In this document: piece after piece, positions 9,408 to 19,033 of the stretch | Position numbering within the stretch: the stretch's first letter is position 1 | How the letters are laid out: every line of letters begins with the position of its first letter | Assembly (NCBI GenBank): GCA_025153755.1 | Contig: JAOALD010000003.1 | Span: forward strand, 124,001 to 188,000 | Direction: 5' to 3' | Length of the DNA stretch: 64,000 bases | From: SAR92 clade bacterium H921 | Lineage (GTDB): Bacteria > Pseudomonadota > Gammaproteobacteria > Pseudomonadales > Porticoccaceae | Notes under the pieces: model-generated | The model's database searches: none | What the model was told of the DNA's origin: nothing | What the model saw: only the letters and a program-made list of their open reading frames with translations | Made by a program: the position numbers and the translations under genes

Positions 9408-10604
9408 ATGCAGAACATCACTATTCTTGGTGCGACCGGCTCAATTGGTGTTAGCACCCTAGATGTCATGGGCCGCCATCCGGATGAATATTCTGTCTAT
9501 GCCCTAACAGGCAACACCCAAATTGAAAAATTGGCCAAACAATGCGCCCAGCATGGTGCGCAGTTTGCCGTGGTTGGCGATCATTTGACCGCGGTGCGGC
9601 TAGAGGGTTTATTGCGATCCCTAGGCTGTGCTACTGAAGTCCTTTTCGGTAGGGATGGGCTAGCTGAGGTTGCTAGTGCCGATGCCGTAGATACTGTTAT
9701 GGCTGCCATTGTGGGCGCGGCTGGATTATTACCTACATTGGCAGCGGTAAAGGCGGGTAAGAAAATATTGCTGGCGAATAAAGAGTCTCTGGTTATGGCC
9801 GGAGGTCTGTTTATGGAGGCGGTGCGGACATCTGGCTCGGTGTTGCTGCCTATCGACAGTGAACACAATGCTATTTTTCAATGTCTGCCCCATGATTACC
9901 ATCTTACCAATGGTGTTAAACAGGCAGATGCTGCAGGAATTACTAAGTTACTACTGTCAGCCTCTGGCGGGCCATTTAGAGGCTGGTCCAGAGAACAGAT
10001 GATGACCGTTACACCAGATCAGGCGTGTGCACACCCCAACTGGAGTATGGGTCGTAAAATATCGGTTGATTCGGCCACATTGATGAACAAAGGACTGGAG
10101 TTAATCGAGGCATGCTGGCTATTTGATGTGGGAGCTGAGAAGATTGAGGTGGTAATTCATCCACAGAGTATTGTTCATTCTGCGGTGCAATACAGCGATG
10201 GCTCTGTTTTAGCTCAAATGGGTAACCCAGATATGCGCACGCCAATTGCTCATGCGCTGGCCTGGCCCAAACGCATAGATGCAGGGGTGGCATATTTGGA
10301 CTTATTTGAGATAGGCCAGTTAAATTTTGAAAAGCCCGATCTTAAGGCTTTTCCCTGTTTGCAACTGGCGTATGATGCTGCTGCGACAGGCGGCAGTGCC
10401 CCAACTTTTTTAAACGCTGCCAATGAAGTGGCAGTGCAGGCTTATCTAGATGAGCGTATAGCCTTTGGGCAAATATCTCAGATCGTTGATGAGACTCTAA
10501 CTAGATTATCATTTACTGAACCTGAATCACTTGATGCAGTCCAAGGGTTCGATAGCGAGGCTCGTTCCTTTAGTGCAGCCTACATAACAGAGATTGAGTC
10601 TTAA
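9408..10604 (+). CDS. dxr: 1-deoxy-D-xylulose 5-phosphate reductoisomerase
   Basis: Second step of the non-mevalonate isoprenoid pathway, feeding the UppS reaction encoded upstream. The 398 residues open with the NADPH-binding [15 protein letters not shown], followed by [12 protein letters not shown] and [11 protein letters not shown] (metal and substrate ligands). The flexible-loop region SASGGPFRG and [18 protein letters not shown] are intact. It is also called ispC. It starts 3 bases after the cdsA stop. Confidence 0.97.
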   Translation: MQNITILGATGSIGVSTLDVMGRHPDEYSVYALTGNTQIEKLAKQCAQHGAQFAVVGDHLTAVRLEGLLRSLGCATEVLFGRDGLAEVASADAVDTVMAAIVGAAGLLPTLAAVKAGKKILLANKESLVMAGGLFMEAVRTSGSVLLPIDSEHNAIFQCLPHDYHLTNGVKQADAAGITKLLLSASGGPFRGWSREQMMTVTPDQACAHPNWSMGRKISVDSATLMNKGLELIEACWLFDVGAEKIEVVIHPQSIVHSAVQYSDGSVLAQMGNPDMRTPIAHALAWPKRIDAGVAYLDLFEIGQLNFEKPDLKAFPCLQLAYDAAATGGSAPTFLNAANEVAVQAYLDERIAFGQISQIVDETLTRLSFTEPESLDAVQGFDSEARSFSAAYITEIES

Positions 10605-10607
10605 TTT

Positions 10608-11966
10608 ATGGCCTTATTACAGACGTTGTTTTTTACTTTTATTGCTCTGGGAGTTCTGGTCACTTTTCACGAGTTCGGTCATTTTTGGGTGGCGCGCCGA
10701 TGCGGTGTCAAAGTTGAGCGATTTTCGATCGGCTTTGGTACCCCTCTGCTTAGATGGCGCGACAAGCAGGGTACTGAGTTTGTGCTGGCTCTATTGCCCC
10801 TTGGTGGCTATGTAAAAATGCTGGATGAGCGAGAGGGCAATGTTGCCGATGAAGATCGATCCTATTCATTCAATGGCAAGACCGTCTGGCAGCGCATCGC
10901 TATTGTCGCTGCGGGCCCAATAGCCAATTTTTTGCTTGCTTTCGTGGCCTTTTGGTTTGTTTTCCTTTCAGGCGAACGGGACCTAGCCCCCGTAGTTGGG
11001 CAGGTTCAGGTCGGTTCAATAGCTGAGCAGGCCGGTTTTGAGGCCGGCATGGAAATTATTTCTATTGAAGGTCAGAAAACGCCTACTTGGAATGCTGTTT
11101 CCCGTAAATTATTTGACTTCATTGGTACCAGCGGAGAGATTCCTTTTATGGTTACCTATCCAGACTCTACGGTCCAATATGAGTTACCTGTGGCCGTATC
11201 ATCTTGGTTGCGTGAAGCTGAGGAGCCTTCGCCATTGCTAGATCTTGGGGTTAGTCCTCCGTTTGAACTCGATGTGCTCAGTTTGGCGGCTGTAAATGAG
11301 GATGGCGCAGGCTATAAAGCTGGCCTTCGCGCTGGCGATCGCCTAGCGGCGATTAACGGCCAGGCTATTACTGACGTAAATGCATTTATTAATACAGTCT
11401 CCAGCAATGCCAAAAATATAATAGTTTTAGATGTTGAGCGTGACGCGCAGCGGCTTGTGCTAGAGGCCACACCCGAGTGGGTAGAGCGTGACGGTGAGCA
11501 GGTCGGACAATTAGGAGTTAGGTTGGCATCGACAGGAAAGTTCCCAGAACAGTACATGCGCGAAGTTGACTATAACGTTTTCAGTGCCATTCCGCGCAGT
11601 GTTAAAGAGACCTATGAGAGTAGCTTATTCGTTCTAAAATCGATCGTTAAGCTGGTAACTGGTGATCTCAGCCCTAAGAATCTTAGTGGTCCAATCACTA
11701 TTGCCAAGGTTGCTGGGGATTCAGCGCGCTCTGGCATCGACAATTTTATTCGCTTTGTCGCCATTCTCAGTATAATGCTTGGCGTAATGAATCTATTGCC
11801 TATTCCGGTTTTGGATGGCGGCCACCTCCTGTACTATTTGATCGAGGTAGTTAAAGGTTCTCCCGTATCGGACAGGGTTCAGATGGTGGGGTACAAGGTA
11901 GGTTTTACAATGTTGATTGGGTTGATGGTGTTTGCAACTTACAATGACATTTCGAGACCTTTTTAA
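10608..11966 (+). CDS. rseP: RIP zinc metalloprotease, site-2 protease
   Basis: Inner-membrane intramembrane protease that cleaves anti-sigma factors such as RseA in the sigma-E envelope response and clears remnant signal peptides. HEFGH at residues 21-25 lies in the first membrane helix and the third zinc ligand is in LPIPVLDGGHL near the C-terminus. Two PDZ domains lie between (about 115-200 and 210-300). The 452 residues match E. coli RseP in length. It precedes bamA, its usual neighbour. Confidence 0.96.
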   Translation: MALLQTLFFTFIALGVLVTFHEFGHFWVARRCGVKVERFSIGFGTPLLRWRDKQGTEFVLALLPLGGYVKMLDEREGNVADEDRSYSFNGKTVWQRIAIVAAGPIANFLLAFVAFWFVFLSGERDLAPVVGQVQVGSIAEQAGFEAGMEIISIEGQKTPTWNAVSRKLFDFIGTSGEIPFMVTYPDSTVQYELPVAVSSWLREAEEPSPLLDLGVSPPFELDVLSLAAVNEDGAGYKAGLRAGDRLAAINGQAITDVNAFINTVSSNAKNIIVLDVERDAQRLVLEATPEWVERDGEQVGQLGVRLASTGKFPEQYMREVDYNVFSAIPRSVKETYESSLFVLKSIVKLVTGDLSPKNLSGPITIAKVAGDSARSGIDNFIRFVAILSIMLGVMNLLPIPVLDGGHLLYYLIEVVKGSPVSDRVQMVGYKVGFTMLIGLMVFATYNDISRPF

Positions 11967-12005
11967 CCTGTGAATTATAACTAACAATTGGATTTAACTG
12001 ATCAC

Positions 12006-14351
12006 ATGACGCGTCTGCTCTCCCGACTACTAATATCTTTTGTTTTAGCGGCCTCAACCTTTGCATCCTCCGTACATGCGGAAGTATTTCAGGTTGATGA
12101 TATTCGGATTGAGGGTCTACAACGAGTTTCTGCGGGGACTGTATTCGCAGCTCTGCCTATCTCCGTTGGAGACCTTATCGATGATCCTATAGTACGTGAA
12201 GCTACTAGGTCTCTATTTCGTACTGGGTATTTCTCCGATGTCATTATGGCCCGAGAGAATGGAGTCTTAGTGATCGCCCTGTCCGAACGTCCGGCCGTAT
12301 CACAGATCATCCTTGAAGGTAATAAGGCCATCGAAAGTGCTCAGTTGTTAGATGCGTTACGAGACAACGGTCTTGCTGAAGGGCAGATTTTTCGCAATGT
12401 TATCCTAGAAGGTATGGTGCAGGAACTGCAACGCCAGTATGTCTCCCAGGGTCGCTATGGCGCCTTGGTAAAAACTGATGTTCAGCAATTGCCGCGTAAT
12501 AGGGTCATTATTAATATCGATATTGATGAGGGTGATGTCGCTAAAATTAGGCACATCAATATCGTAGGTAATGCAGATTTCTCCGAAGAGGTTCTGCTAG
12601 AGGGATTTGAACAGAATTCTACTGGCTGGCTTTCGTGGATCACCAGCGATGACAAATACTCCCGAGAGAAGTTATCGGGGGATCTTGAGACACTTGAAAC
12701 CTGGTACCTAGACCGTGGTTACCTGCAGTTTGAGGTGAAGAGTACTCAGGTTTCAATTAGTCCCAACAAAGAATCTGTCTATATCACCATTAATATTAAC
12801 GAAGGTGATATTTTCACTGTCGGTGATATTGAACTTGCTGGTGAGTTGAAGATTCCAGAGCCGCAGGTTCGGGCATTGATCCTAATGCGTAACGGAATGA
12901 CTTTCTCTCAGGCATTGATGACTACCTCTAGCGAGTATATAACGCGTCGTCTCGGCAATGAGGGCTACACCTTTGCTGAGGTTTCCGGGTTTCCTGAGCT
13001 CGATGAAGAGGCAAAGACCGCAAAAATTACCTTTATGGTAACGCCGGGCATGCGAGCCTATGTGCGCCGTATAGAATTTAGAGGCAATACCAAAACTGCT
13101 GATAATGTTTTGCGCCGTGAAATGCGTCAGATGGAAGCAAGTTCCGCGAATAATGCCCTTATCGAACATTCGAAGGTAAGGTTAGAGCGTCTTGGCTATT
13201 TTAAAGAAGTTACCAGCGAAAATGTGCCGGTGGCCGGCACCAATGACCAGCTCGATGTGATATTTACCGTTGAGGAGCAGCCGTCTGGCTCGGTGGGTGC
13301 CAGCGTTGGTTTTGCGCAGGGTACAGGCCTTATTCTGGGCGCTAACCTAAGTGAAAACAACTTTCTTGGTACAGGCAAGCAGGTGGGTGTGGGTATCAAT
13401 AAAAGTACCTATCAGAGTTCATTAAATTTTAGCTATACAGAGCCTTATTACACCATTGATGGGGTAAGTGTTGGTTACAGCCTCTATGCTCGTGAGACTG
13501 ACTATGGTGACTTTAATATTTCCAGCTTCTCTACTGATACCTATGGAGCCAGTGTGAATTGGAGCTATCCTATTTCAGATATTCAGCGCATTGGCTTTGG
13601 CTTTGGTTATGAGAACCTCGATGTCTCTACTGGCACCTATGATTCAAAAGAAATTACCGACTTTGTTGCTGAAAATGGCAATATATTTGACGTATTTACG
13701 CTAAATGCCAACTGGGTAAAGTCAACGTTAAATCGCGGAATATTTGCTACTCGCGGAGCGTCTCAGCGAATTGGGATGTCTATAGCACTGCCAGGGTCAG
13801 GACTTGAATACTACAAGTTAACCTACAATGGCGAATATTTGCGTGGGCTCTATGGGCCACTGAGCCTCAGGCTCAGAGCTGACCTGGGCTATGGCGAAAG
13901 CTATGGTGATACCACTACAATGCCATTCTTTAAGAATTTTTACGGCGGTGGTTTTGGCTCGGTACGAGGCTTTAAACGTAACACCCTAGGTCCTCAGGAT
14001 ACTCCTCCCTGTGATGAGATACGCTGTTATGACGACCCAGACCCCATTGGTGGCAATGTTCAGGTTGAGTTTGGTGCCGACATCATATTCCCACTGCCAT
14101 TTTTAAAGGACCAGCGGTCCGTACAATCATCGCTGTTTTTTGATGTGGGTAATATATTCAACACTAAATGTGGTGAAACTCAGGTTAGCTGTTTCAAACC
14201 TGAGGTAGGAGAGTTGCGCTACTCTGCGGGGATAGGAGCAACTTGGTTAAGTGGGTTTGGTCCAATTACATTTAGTATTGCAAAACCTTTGAACGCAAAT
14301 GATTTTGATGAGACTGAAGTGTTTCAGTTCTCATTGGGTAATCAATTTTAA
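12006..14351 (+). CDS. bamA: Outer-membrane protein assembly factor BamA
   Basis: Core of the BAM complex that inserts beta-barrels into the outer membrane. A TTG at 11988 could add six residues, but the ATG at 12006 gives a clean signal peptide (basic MTRLLSR, hydrophobic core, cleavage near VHA-E). Five POTRA repeats fill about residues 25-425, followed by a C-terminal barrel ending in Phe (SLGNQF), the expected BAM recognition end. The barrel loop motif GSVRGF is present. Four cysteines (669, 674, 722, 729) occur in two extracellular-loop positions; E. coli BamA has a single loop disulfide. About 781 residues. Confidence 0.96.
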   Translation: MTRLLSRLLISFVLAASTFASSVHAEVFQVDDIRIEGLQRVSAGTVFAALPISVGDLIDDPIVREATRSLFRTGYFSDVIMARENGVLVIALSERPAVSQIILEGNKAIESAQLLDALRDNGLAEGQIFRNVILEGMVQELQRQYVSQGRYGALVKTDVQQLPRNRVIINIDIDEGDVAKIRHINIVGNADFSEEVLLEGFEQNSTGWLSWITSDDKYSREKLSGDLETLETWYLDRGYLQFEVKSTQVSISPNKESVYITININEGDIFTVGDIELAGELKIPEPQVRALILMRNGMTFSQALMTTSSEYITRRLGNEGYTFAEVSGFPELDEEAKTAKITFMVTPGMRAYVRRIEFRGNTKTADNVLRREMRQMEASSANNALIEHSKVRLERLGYFKEVTSENVPVAGTNDQLDVIFTVEEQPSGSVGASVGFAQGTGLILGANLSENNFLGTGKQVGVGINKSTYQSSLNFSYTEPYYTIDGVSVGYSLYARETDYGDFNISSFSTDTYGASVNWSYPISDIQRIGFGFGYENLDVSTGTYDSKEITDFVAENGNIFDVFTLNANWVKSTLNRGIFATRGASQRIGMSIALPGSGLEYYKLTYNGEYLRGLYGPLSLRLRADLGYGESYGDTTTMPFFKNFYGGGFGSVRGFKRNTLGPQDTPPCDEIRCYDDPDPIGGNVQVEFGADIIFPLPFLKDQRSVQSSLFFDVGNIFNTKCGETQVSCFKPEVGELRYSAGIGATWLSGFGPITFSIAKPLNANDFDETEVFQFSLGNQF

Positions 14352-14378
14352 TATTTTTAAACAGTTAGGAGATGTATT

Positions 14379-14894
14379 GTGGGTAAGTTAAAAGCTCTTG
14401 TTTTAGTAGTTTCAGTTGGGTTGTTTTCAGTGAGCGCGGTGGCAGCGGAAAAAATCGCAGTTGTGGATATAGCTCGCGCTATTTTCGGATCCAATGCAGC
14501 GCAAGCAAGCCTCCTAGAAGCTGAGCAAGGGGCAGACTTTGTCAGCCTTAAAGCGAAGTATGAAGGTTCGGCCGCTGATCTCCAATCACTGGCAAAAGAA
14601 GCTGAAACCAAGCGTTTAACCTGGTCGCAAGAGCAGGCTGTTGCGCACCAGAAGAAAATGGAATATGCCAAGGCTGATGCCGAACTTGCCGGCCGTAAAA
14701 TTCAAGCCGAGCAAAAGCAACTACAGCAGAAAATTATGCAAGACCTGGGCCCTATTGCCCAGCAAGCCCTGCAAGAAATCGTTACAGAAGAGGGTGTCAC
14801 TATTCTTTTACGAGCCGAATCTGTAATGATTGCCTCACCAGAAAGCAATCTAACCGCTAAGGTCGCTGACCGCTTAAATCAAAAGACCAAGTGA
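14379..14894 (+). CDS. skp: Periplasmic chaperone Skp (OmpH family)
   Basis: Trimeric periplasmic holdase that carries unfolded outer-membrane proteins to BamA, encoded just upstream. It starts with GTG at 14379 after TTAGGAG; the ATG seven bases upstream is in another frame and stops at once. The signal peptide is about residues 1-22 (SVSAVAA-EK). A long central helix-forming region with many Lys, Glu and Gln makes the coiled-coil tentacles. 171 residues, normal for the family. Confidence 0.93.
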   Translation: MGKLKALVLVVSVGLFSVSAVAAEKIAVVDIARAIFGSNAAQASLLEAEQGADFVSLKAKYEGSAADLQSLAKEAETKRLTWSQEQAVAHQKKMEYAKADAELAGRKIQAEQKQLQQKIMQDLGPIAQQALQEIVTEEGVTILLRAESVMIASPESNLTAKVADRLNQKTK

Positions 14895-14898
14895 CTCT

Positions 14899-15927
14899 AT
14901 GAGCCACGATTACTCTCTTGGTGAAATCGCCACGCATCTAGAAGCACAGTTGCGTGGCGACCCTGAGGCGCGAATAACCGGGCTTAACAGTTTAAAAAAT
15001 GCCTGCCAAGGCCAGCTGGCCTTTCTGTCAAATGCCAAGTACGCCAGTCAGCTTGTGCACTGTAAAGCAGAGGCGGTAATTTTAACGTCAGCACAGGCGG
15101 CCTCCTATACTGGAAGTTGTCTTATCATGTCTAATCCTTATTTTGGTTATGCCAAGATATCAGCGTGGTTTGACAACGCGCCTAAGCAATCAGCAGGTGT
15201 TCACCCCTCCGCTGTAGTGCATCCATCAGCACGTTTGAAAGATGGCGTGTTTCTCGGCCCCAACGTAGTGGTCGAAGCCGGCGCTGTATTGAATGCTGGA
15301 TGTAGAGTTGAAGCTAATTGTTTTATTGGTGCGCGCTCTATTCTGGGTGCTGAGTGTAGTCTGGCTGCCAACGTGACGATTTATCATGATGTGATAATAG
15401 GTGACCATGTGCGTATTCACAGTGGCGCCGTTATTGGTGCAGACGGCTTTGGTTTTGCTCCCAACGGTACTGGCAGCTATCAAAAGATTCATCAGATTGG
15501 TGGGGTGCAAATTGGTAACAATGTCGAGATTGGAGCCTGTACTACTATCGATCGTGGTGCCTTGGAGAATACCAAGGTCGGAAATGGTGTCATTATAGAC
15601 AACCATGTGCAGATCGCTCATAACGCGGAAGTGGGTGATAATACCGCTATGGCAGCTTATTCTGGGGTTGCTGGCAGCAGTATAGTGGGTGCTAATTGCA
15701 CTCTAGCTGGATTCGCTGGACTAGTTGGCCATATTAGCATCTGTGACAATGTTGTACTTACTGGGCGAGCCTTGGCAACCAAAAGCATTACTCAGCCGGG
15801 AGTCTACTCATCGTCAGTTTCTCCATTGTTACCCAATCTAGAATGGCGAAAAAATTCGGTACGTATTTCTCAGCTCGATAGCATGGCGCGACGCATAAAA
15901 GAGTTAGAGAAGCGCGAAAAGCAATAA
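14899..15927 (+). CDS. lpxD: UDP-3-O-acylglucosamine N-acyltransferase
   Basis: Third step of lipid A synthesis, adding a hydroxyacyl chain from ACP to the 2-amino group. The 342 residues have an N-terminal substrate domain (SLGEIATHL) and a left-handed beta-helix of hexapeptide repeats from about residue 105. VIGADGFGFAPN and the catalytic His in QIAHNAEVGDN are present. A Lys/Arg/Glu-rich helix closes the protein. It starts 4 bases after skp in the classic bamA-skp-lpxD-fabZ-lpxA-lpxB order. Confidence 0.97.
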   Translation: MSHDYSLGEIATHLEAQLRGDPEARITGLNSLKNACQGQLAFLSNAKYASQLVHCKAEAVILTSAQAASYTGSCLIMSNPYFGYAKISAWFDNAPKQSAGVHPSAVVHPSARLKDGVFLGPNVVVEAGAVLNAGCRVEANCFIGARSILGAECSLAANVTIYHDVIIGDHVRIHSGAVIGADGFGFAPNGTGSYQKIHQIGGVQIGNNVEIGACTTIDRGALENTKVGNGVIIDNHVQIAHNAEVGDNTAMAAYSGVAGSSIVGANCTLAGFAGLVGHISICDNVVLTGRALATKSITQPGVYSSSVSPLLPNLEWRKNSVRISQLDSMARRIKELEKREKQ

Positions 15928-15954
15928 TCTTTGGAAATAGCGGTAAATTAAACG

Positions 15955-16407
15955 ATGACAATGAATATTAATGAAATAATGGGGCTGTTACCCCATCGCT
16001 ATCCCTTTTTGCTAGTTGATAGGGTACTTGAAGTGACGCCAGGTGAACGCATTCTGGCCTACAAAAATATAACGACCAATGAGGATGTTTTTAATGGCCA
16101 CTTTCCAGGGGCACCTATTTTCCCTGGAGTGATGATTGTTGAAGCGATGGCTCAGGTGTCAGGTATTCTGGGTTTTGTAACCACAGGCGAGTCGGCTGAT
16201 GATGGCAAGCTGTACCTGTTCGCCGGAGTTGATAAGGTGCGTTTTAAACGACCTGTGGTTCCGGGAGACCAGCTTATGCTGACATCTGAAATAGAGGCTG
16301 TTAAACGCAATATATGGCGCTTTCGAACGTCGGCATCAGTCGATGGAAAAACCTGTTGTGAGGCAACTTTGCTCTGCGCCTACCAAGATAAAGAAACATT
16401 AGCATGA
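15955..16407 (+). CDS. fabZ: 3-hydroxyacyl-ACP dehydratase FabZ
   Basis: Hot-dog fold dehydratase of fatty acid elongation; it competes with LpxA/LpxD for hydroxyacyl-ACP, which explains its place here. The active-site His49 is in [14 protein letters not shown] and Glu63 in [21 protein letters not shown] is the N-terminal signature. 150 residues from ATG 15955 (a second ATG is at 15961). The stop overlaps the lpxA start by 4 bases. Confidence 0.97.
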   Translation: MTMNINEIMGLLPHRYPFLLVDRVLEVTPGERILAYKNITTNEDVFNGHFPGAPIFPGVMIVEAMAQVSGILGFVTTGESADDGKLYLFAGVDKVRFKRPVVPGDQLMLTSEIEAVKRNIWRFRTSASVDGKTCCEATLLCAYQDKETLA

Positions 16408-17171
16408 TTGACCCAACGGCCCATATTGACCCTACCGCAGTTATTGGCGACAACGTAAGTATCGGTCCATGGACTATTATTGGGCCAGATGTAGTTATTG
16501 GTGATGGCTGTGATATTGCGTCTCATGTGGTTGTCCGCGGTCCAACTTCTATGGGGGCCAACAACAAAATTTATCAGTTCTCGACCATCGGTGATGACAC
16601 CCCCGATCTGAAGTATAAAGGTGAGCCAACTCGTTTAATTATTGGCGATAACAATATAATTCGTGAGGGTGTAACCATTCACCGGGGTACCGTCCAAGAT
16701 AATAGTGAAACCATTATTGGCAATGACAACCTACTGATGGCCTATGTTCATATTGGTCATGACTGCGTGGTTGGTAATCACTGTGTGCTGGTTAATAATG
16801 CGAGTATTTCCGGTCATGTCTACGTGGGTGATTGGAGCATACTGTCTGGGTATGTGCTGGTGCATCAATTTGTGCATGTTGGGCCCCATTGCTTCATTGG
16901 TCCGGCTGCGTTTATCTATCACGATGTGCCGGCCTTCGTTACCGCCTTTGGAAGTCCCGCTGAACCAAGAACGATCAATCGAGAGGGCTTAAAGCGCCGA
17001 GGCTTTACGATTGATCAAATAGCTCTGGCCAACAAGGCCTACAAATTACTCTATCGACGCGGTTTGCAACTCGACGAAGCACTGAGAGAAATTAAAGCCC
17101 TCGGGGATGACGAAATCATTTCTATGCTTATTGCATCGGTTGAGAATTCCACTCGCGGTATCATTCGCTAG
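16404..17171 (+). CDS. lpxA: UDP-N-acetylglucosamine acyltransferase
   Basis: First step of lipid A synthesis: transfer of a hydroxyacyl chain from ACP to the 3-OH of UDP-GlcNAc. The 255 residues form a hexapeptide-repeat beta-helix (residues 1-190) and a helical C-terminal domain. Catalytic His119 is in [28 protein letters not shown] and TIHRGTVQD are conserved substrate regions. It overlaps fabZ by ATGA and is followed by lpxB after 3 bases. Confidence 0.97.
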   Translation: MIDPTAHIDPTAVIGDNVSIGPWTIIGPDVVIGDGCDIASHVVVRGPTSMGANNKIYQFSTIGDDTPDLKYKGEPTRLIIGDNNIIREGVTIHRGTVQDNSETIIGNDNLLMAYVHIGHDCVVGNHCVLVNNASISGHVYVGDWSILSGYVLVHQFVHVGPHCFIGPAAFIYHDVPAFVTAFGSPAEPRTINREGLKRRGFTIDQIALANKAYKLLYRRGLQLDEALREIKALGDDEIISMLIASVENSTRGIIR

Positions 17172-17174
17172 ACT

Positions 17175-18329
17175 ATGGGAGTAGTAGCGCCAGTCTTCGC
17201 CATGGTAGCCGGGGAAGCCTCTGGTGATGTCCTTGGTGCAGATCTTATTCGCGCCCTCAAGAAGTACTATCCCAATGCAGTTTTTGAGGGGATCGGCGGG
17301 CCCAAGATGCAGGCCGAGGGTTTCCACTCGTTATTCGAGATGGATCGTCTCTCAGTCATGGGTTTTGTTGAACCCCTAAAACGGTTGCCCGAACTCTTAG
17401 GTATACGCAGGTCAGTCATCAAGCGTTATTTGGACAAGCAACCGGCAGCATTTATTGGCATAGACTCTCCAGATTTTAATGACACTATTGAATTTAAGCT
17501 CCATCGGGCCGGCGTAAAAACTATTCACTATGTCAGCCCATCGGTGTGGGCTTGGCGTCAGGGTCGGATTAAAAAGATTAAAAAATCCATCGATCTAATG
17601 CTATGTTTACTGCCATTTGAAGCGGCCTTTTATGAGCAACATGAGGTGCCGGTTAGATTTGTGGGTCACCCCTTGGCTGGACAGTTTAAGTCTGAGCCCG
17701 ATACTGAGGGGGCTCGAGTACAGTTGGGTCTCGATTCCGATAGACCGGTGCTCTGCATTATGCCGGGTAGTCGGGCAGGTGAGGTGAATATGATGACTGA
17801 GGTGTTTCTTGATACGGCCCAGTCACTTATGGCCTCAATCGACGGATTGCAGTTGATAATTCCAGCGGCCAACAAAGCACGCTATGCACAGCTCACAGGC
17901 CTATTAGCCCTGCGGCCTGACCTAGATATTAAGTTGATAATGCAACAGTCACACGCGGCTATGGAGTCCTCGGATGTGGTTTTACTCGCATCAGGCACCA
18001 CTGCTCTGGAGGCGATGCTACTCAAAAAACCAATGGTCGTAAGTTACAAACTCGGAGCCCTCACCTATAAATTGGTGGCGCCTTTTATCAAAACCCCCTT
18101 TGTATCTATTCCGAATCTTTTGGCCAATAAAATGTTGGTTCCAGAGCTTATTCAAGGACAGGCTGTGGCTAGTAATCTCTCGGCCGCCGTTTTAGCGGCC
18201 TTAGACAAAAGTAAGCGTTCAGAGTTAGCGGCAGTGTTTGCTAAGTTACACGATCAGTTAGCTGTTGAATCTGGTGATATTGCCGCCGCAGCTATCGTCG
18301 ACTTGGTCAGTGCCGGTGATAGCTTTTGA
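17175..18329 (+). CDS. lpxB: Lipid-A-disaccharide synthase
   Basis: GT-B-like glycosyltransferase (family GT19) that joins UDP-2,3-diacylglucosamine with lipid X on the inner membrane. The 384 residues contain GEASGDVLGADL, FIGIDSPDFN, HYVSPSVWAWR, the conserved VGHPLAGQ and IMPGSRAGEV. Gene order and length are normal. Its TGA overlaps the proposed TTG start of rnhB. Confidence 0.97.
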   Translation: MGVVAPVFAMVAGEASGDVLGADLIRALKKYYPNAVFEGIGGPKMQAEGFHSLFEMDRLSVMGFVEPLKRLPELLGIRRSVIKRYLDKQPAAFIGIDSPDFNDTIEFKLHRAGVKTIHYVSPSVWAWRQGRIKKIKKSIDLMLCLLPFEAAFYEQHEVPVRFVGHPLAGQFKSEPDTEGARVQLGLDSDRPVLCIMPGSRAGEVNMMTEVFLDTAQSLMASIDGLQLIIPAANKARYAQLTGLLALRPDLDIKLIMQQSHAAMESSDVVLLASGTTALEAMLLKKPMVVSYKLGALTYKLVAPFIKTPFVSIPNLLANKMLVPELIQGQAVASNLSAAVLAALDKSKRSELAAVFAKLHDQLAVESGDIAAAAIVDLVSAGDSF

Positions 18330-18937
18330 AGCCCTGGCATCCTCCTAGAGGTATTCGCTGCCTAGCAGGAGTCGATGAAGTAGGGCGTGGCCCACTCGCT
18401 TGGGATGTTGTCACCGCTGCTGTTGTACTGCCCACCGATCATGGTATCGAGGGTTTGGCTGATTCTAAGTCTCTGTCAGAGCAGCAGAGAGAAAACTTGT
18501 GCAAAGACATCATGAGTCGTGCTCAGTGCTGGTGTATTGGGCGCGCGACTGTGGCAGAAATTGATCGATTTAATATATTGCAGGCCACATTGATGGCTAT
18601 GCGACGTGCAGTGATAGGCTTAAAAATTCAGCCGGACTATGTGGCCGTCGATGGTAATCGATTACCTCAGTGGGAATATAAAGGGGAGGCTGTCATCAAG
18701 GGTGATGGTCGTGTTCAAGTGATCAGCGCAGCATCGATTATTGCTAAAGTGGTGCGCGATGCCGAGATGAAAGAGATGGATGATAAGTATCCAGGTTATG
18801 GTTTTGCTAAAAACAAAGGTTATGGTACTGCCCAGCACATTGAGGCTCTCCGACGAATGGGCCCTTCACCAATTCATCGGCGTAGTTTTGCGCCGGTTAG
18901 AAATGAACTCAAGCTGGAACAATCGGACCTTTTTTAG
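18326..18937 (+). CDS. rnhB: Ribonuclease HII
   Basis: Cleaves RNA in DNA-RNA hybrids, in particular single ribonucleotides in DNA. No ATG is available near the conserved N-terminus, so TTG at 18326, overlapping the lpxB stop, is inferred as the start, giving 203 residues. The DEDD catalytic set is complete: Asp17, Glu18, Asp109 and Asp127, with Asp145 in KVVRD. The loop after the first pair reads GRGPLAWDVV instead of the usual GRGPLAGPVV type, placing Trp and Asp where Gly and Pro are common. The gene keeps its usual place between lpxB and dnaE. Confidence 0.93.
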   Translation: MKPWHPPRGIRCLAGVDEVGRGPLAWDVVTAAVVLPTDHGIEGLADSKSLSEQQRENLCKDIMSRAQCWCIGRATVAEIDRFNILQATLMAMRRAVIGLKIQPDYVAVDGNRLPQWEYKGEAVIKGDGRVQVISAASIIAKVVRDAEMKEMDDKYPGYGFAKNKGYGTAQHIEALRRMGPSPIHRRSFAPVRNELKLEQSDLF

Positions 18938-18972
18938 CCCTCAATCTACAGACTTTTCAACTTACGGTAGAA

Positions 18973-18991
18973 AGACCTTGAGTTAAGGTCT
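18973..18991 (+). repeat. Hairpin between rnhB and the FabH-like gene
   Basis: AGACCTT (18973-18979) and AAGGTCT (18985-18991) form a perfect 7-bp stem with a 5-nt loop. No T-run follows, so it is not a standard intrinsic terminator. It could be an operator or an mRNA stability element for the FabH-like gene 43 bases downstream. A chance occurrence is quite possible. Confidence 0.35.
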
Positions 18992-19033
18992 GCCAAGCAT
19001 TACATTCTTCGCAACAATAATAATAATCTATCC

